Assembly (NCBI RefSeq): GCF_000364705.1
Contig: NZ_AQOH01000078.1
Location: 1-44,662 of the forward strand
DNA: 44,662 bases
Direction of reading: 5' to 3'
From: Pseudomonas fuscovaginae SE-1
Lineage (GTDB): Bacteria > Pseudomonadota > Gammaproteobacteria > Pseudomonadales > Pseudomonadaceae
Part shown: piece after piece, positions 44,620 through 44,662 of the stretch
How positions within the stretch are numbered: position 1 is the first letter of the stretch
Layout: every line of letters starts with the position of its first letter
The notes under the pieces: generated by a model
What the model was told of the DNA's origin: nothing
Seen by the model: only the letters and a program-made list of their open reading frames with translations
Databases searched by the model: none
Translations under genes and position numbers: made by a program

Positions 44620-44662
44620 GTGGCGAGCGGGCTTGCCCGCGCTCGACTGCGAAGCAGTCGCA
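44620..44662. repeat. Left half of a REPIN cut by the window edge
   Basis: GTGGCGAGCGGGCTTGCCCG begins the same REP sequence as the elements at 28281 and 31666, followed by a small GACTGCGAAGCAGTC hairpin. The inverted partner should lie outside the window. Confidence 0.65.

Noticed and set aside
1..44662. Search for a mobile element, prophage, CRISPR array or defence island
   Set aside because: Gene order is the conserved Pseudomonas backbone throughout; only REP-type and palindromic repeats were found, with no transposase, integrase, Cas or toxin-antitoxin genes.

Overview
The window is a stretch of core chromosome from a fluorescent pseudomonad, most likely the Pseudomonas fluorescens complex. 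The evidence is high GC, the class II (medium-chain-length) pha cluster, the Pseudomonas order pha - ubiE/ubiJ/ubiB - hisIE - tatABC - rsmE - opgGH - dtd - pip - hut, and Pseudomonas REP/REPIN repeats at gene borders. I see no tRNA, rRNA, CRISPR array, phage or insertion sequence. Nothing suggests recent transfer of a whole block.

Layout. (1) 55-435: a DUF971 protein. (2) 680-6009 (+): phaC1-phaZ-phaC2-phaD, the PHA polymerases, depolymerase and TetR-type regulator, behind candidate sigma-54 promoters; a 165-bp imperfect palindrome lies just before phaD. The convergent phaI-phaF phasin operon and a small PHA-system protein lie on the minus strand (6208-7994). (3) 8152-14234 (+): ubiE-ubiJ-ubiB, hisI-hisE, tatA-tatB-tatC and rsmE, largely overlapping or closely spaced. 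(4) 14426-16342 (+): an HBM-type chemoreceptor behind a FliA-like promoter, then a convergent orphan solute-binding protein. (5) 17366-23423 (-): opgG-opgH for periplasmic glucans, then pip-dtd; dtd carries a one-base frameshift. (6) 23686-24606 (+): an orphan protein with M29 metallopeptidase-like metal ligands.

(7) 24675-41342: a complete histidine-utilisation locus. On the minus strand, read from right to left, come hutC-hutD, then hutU, a urocanate-type NCS1 permease, a glycine-betaine-like ABC transporter (hutX-hutW-hutV), two histidine ammonia-lyase homologues, a histidine-type APC permease, hutI and hutG. hutF is divergent from hutC. Histidine enters, HutH makes urocanate, HutU and HutI convert it to formiminoglutamate, and HutF plus HutG carry it through formylglutamate to glutamate and formate. 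A sigma-54 promoter candidate for hutU has a HutC-type operator over its predicted start site, and a second operator lies between hutC and hutF. REPINs sit in three joints of the catabolic operon and another palindromic repeat separates hutCD from hutU. (8) 41528-44535: a lipocalin and a small lipoprotein (-), then a PctA-like chemoreceptor (+) with the dCache amino-acid-binding signature.

The most unusual item is the first HutH homologue (30107-31630). It is intact and full length but has lost exactly the Ala-Ser-Gly tripeptide that forms the MIO cofactor, and further active-site positions are changed. Other items worth checking are the dtd frameshift, the phaD palindrome, the repeat-bearing OpgG tail and the orphan M29-like protein.
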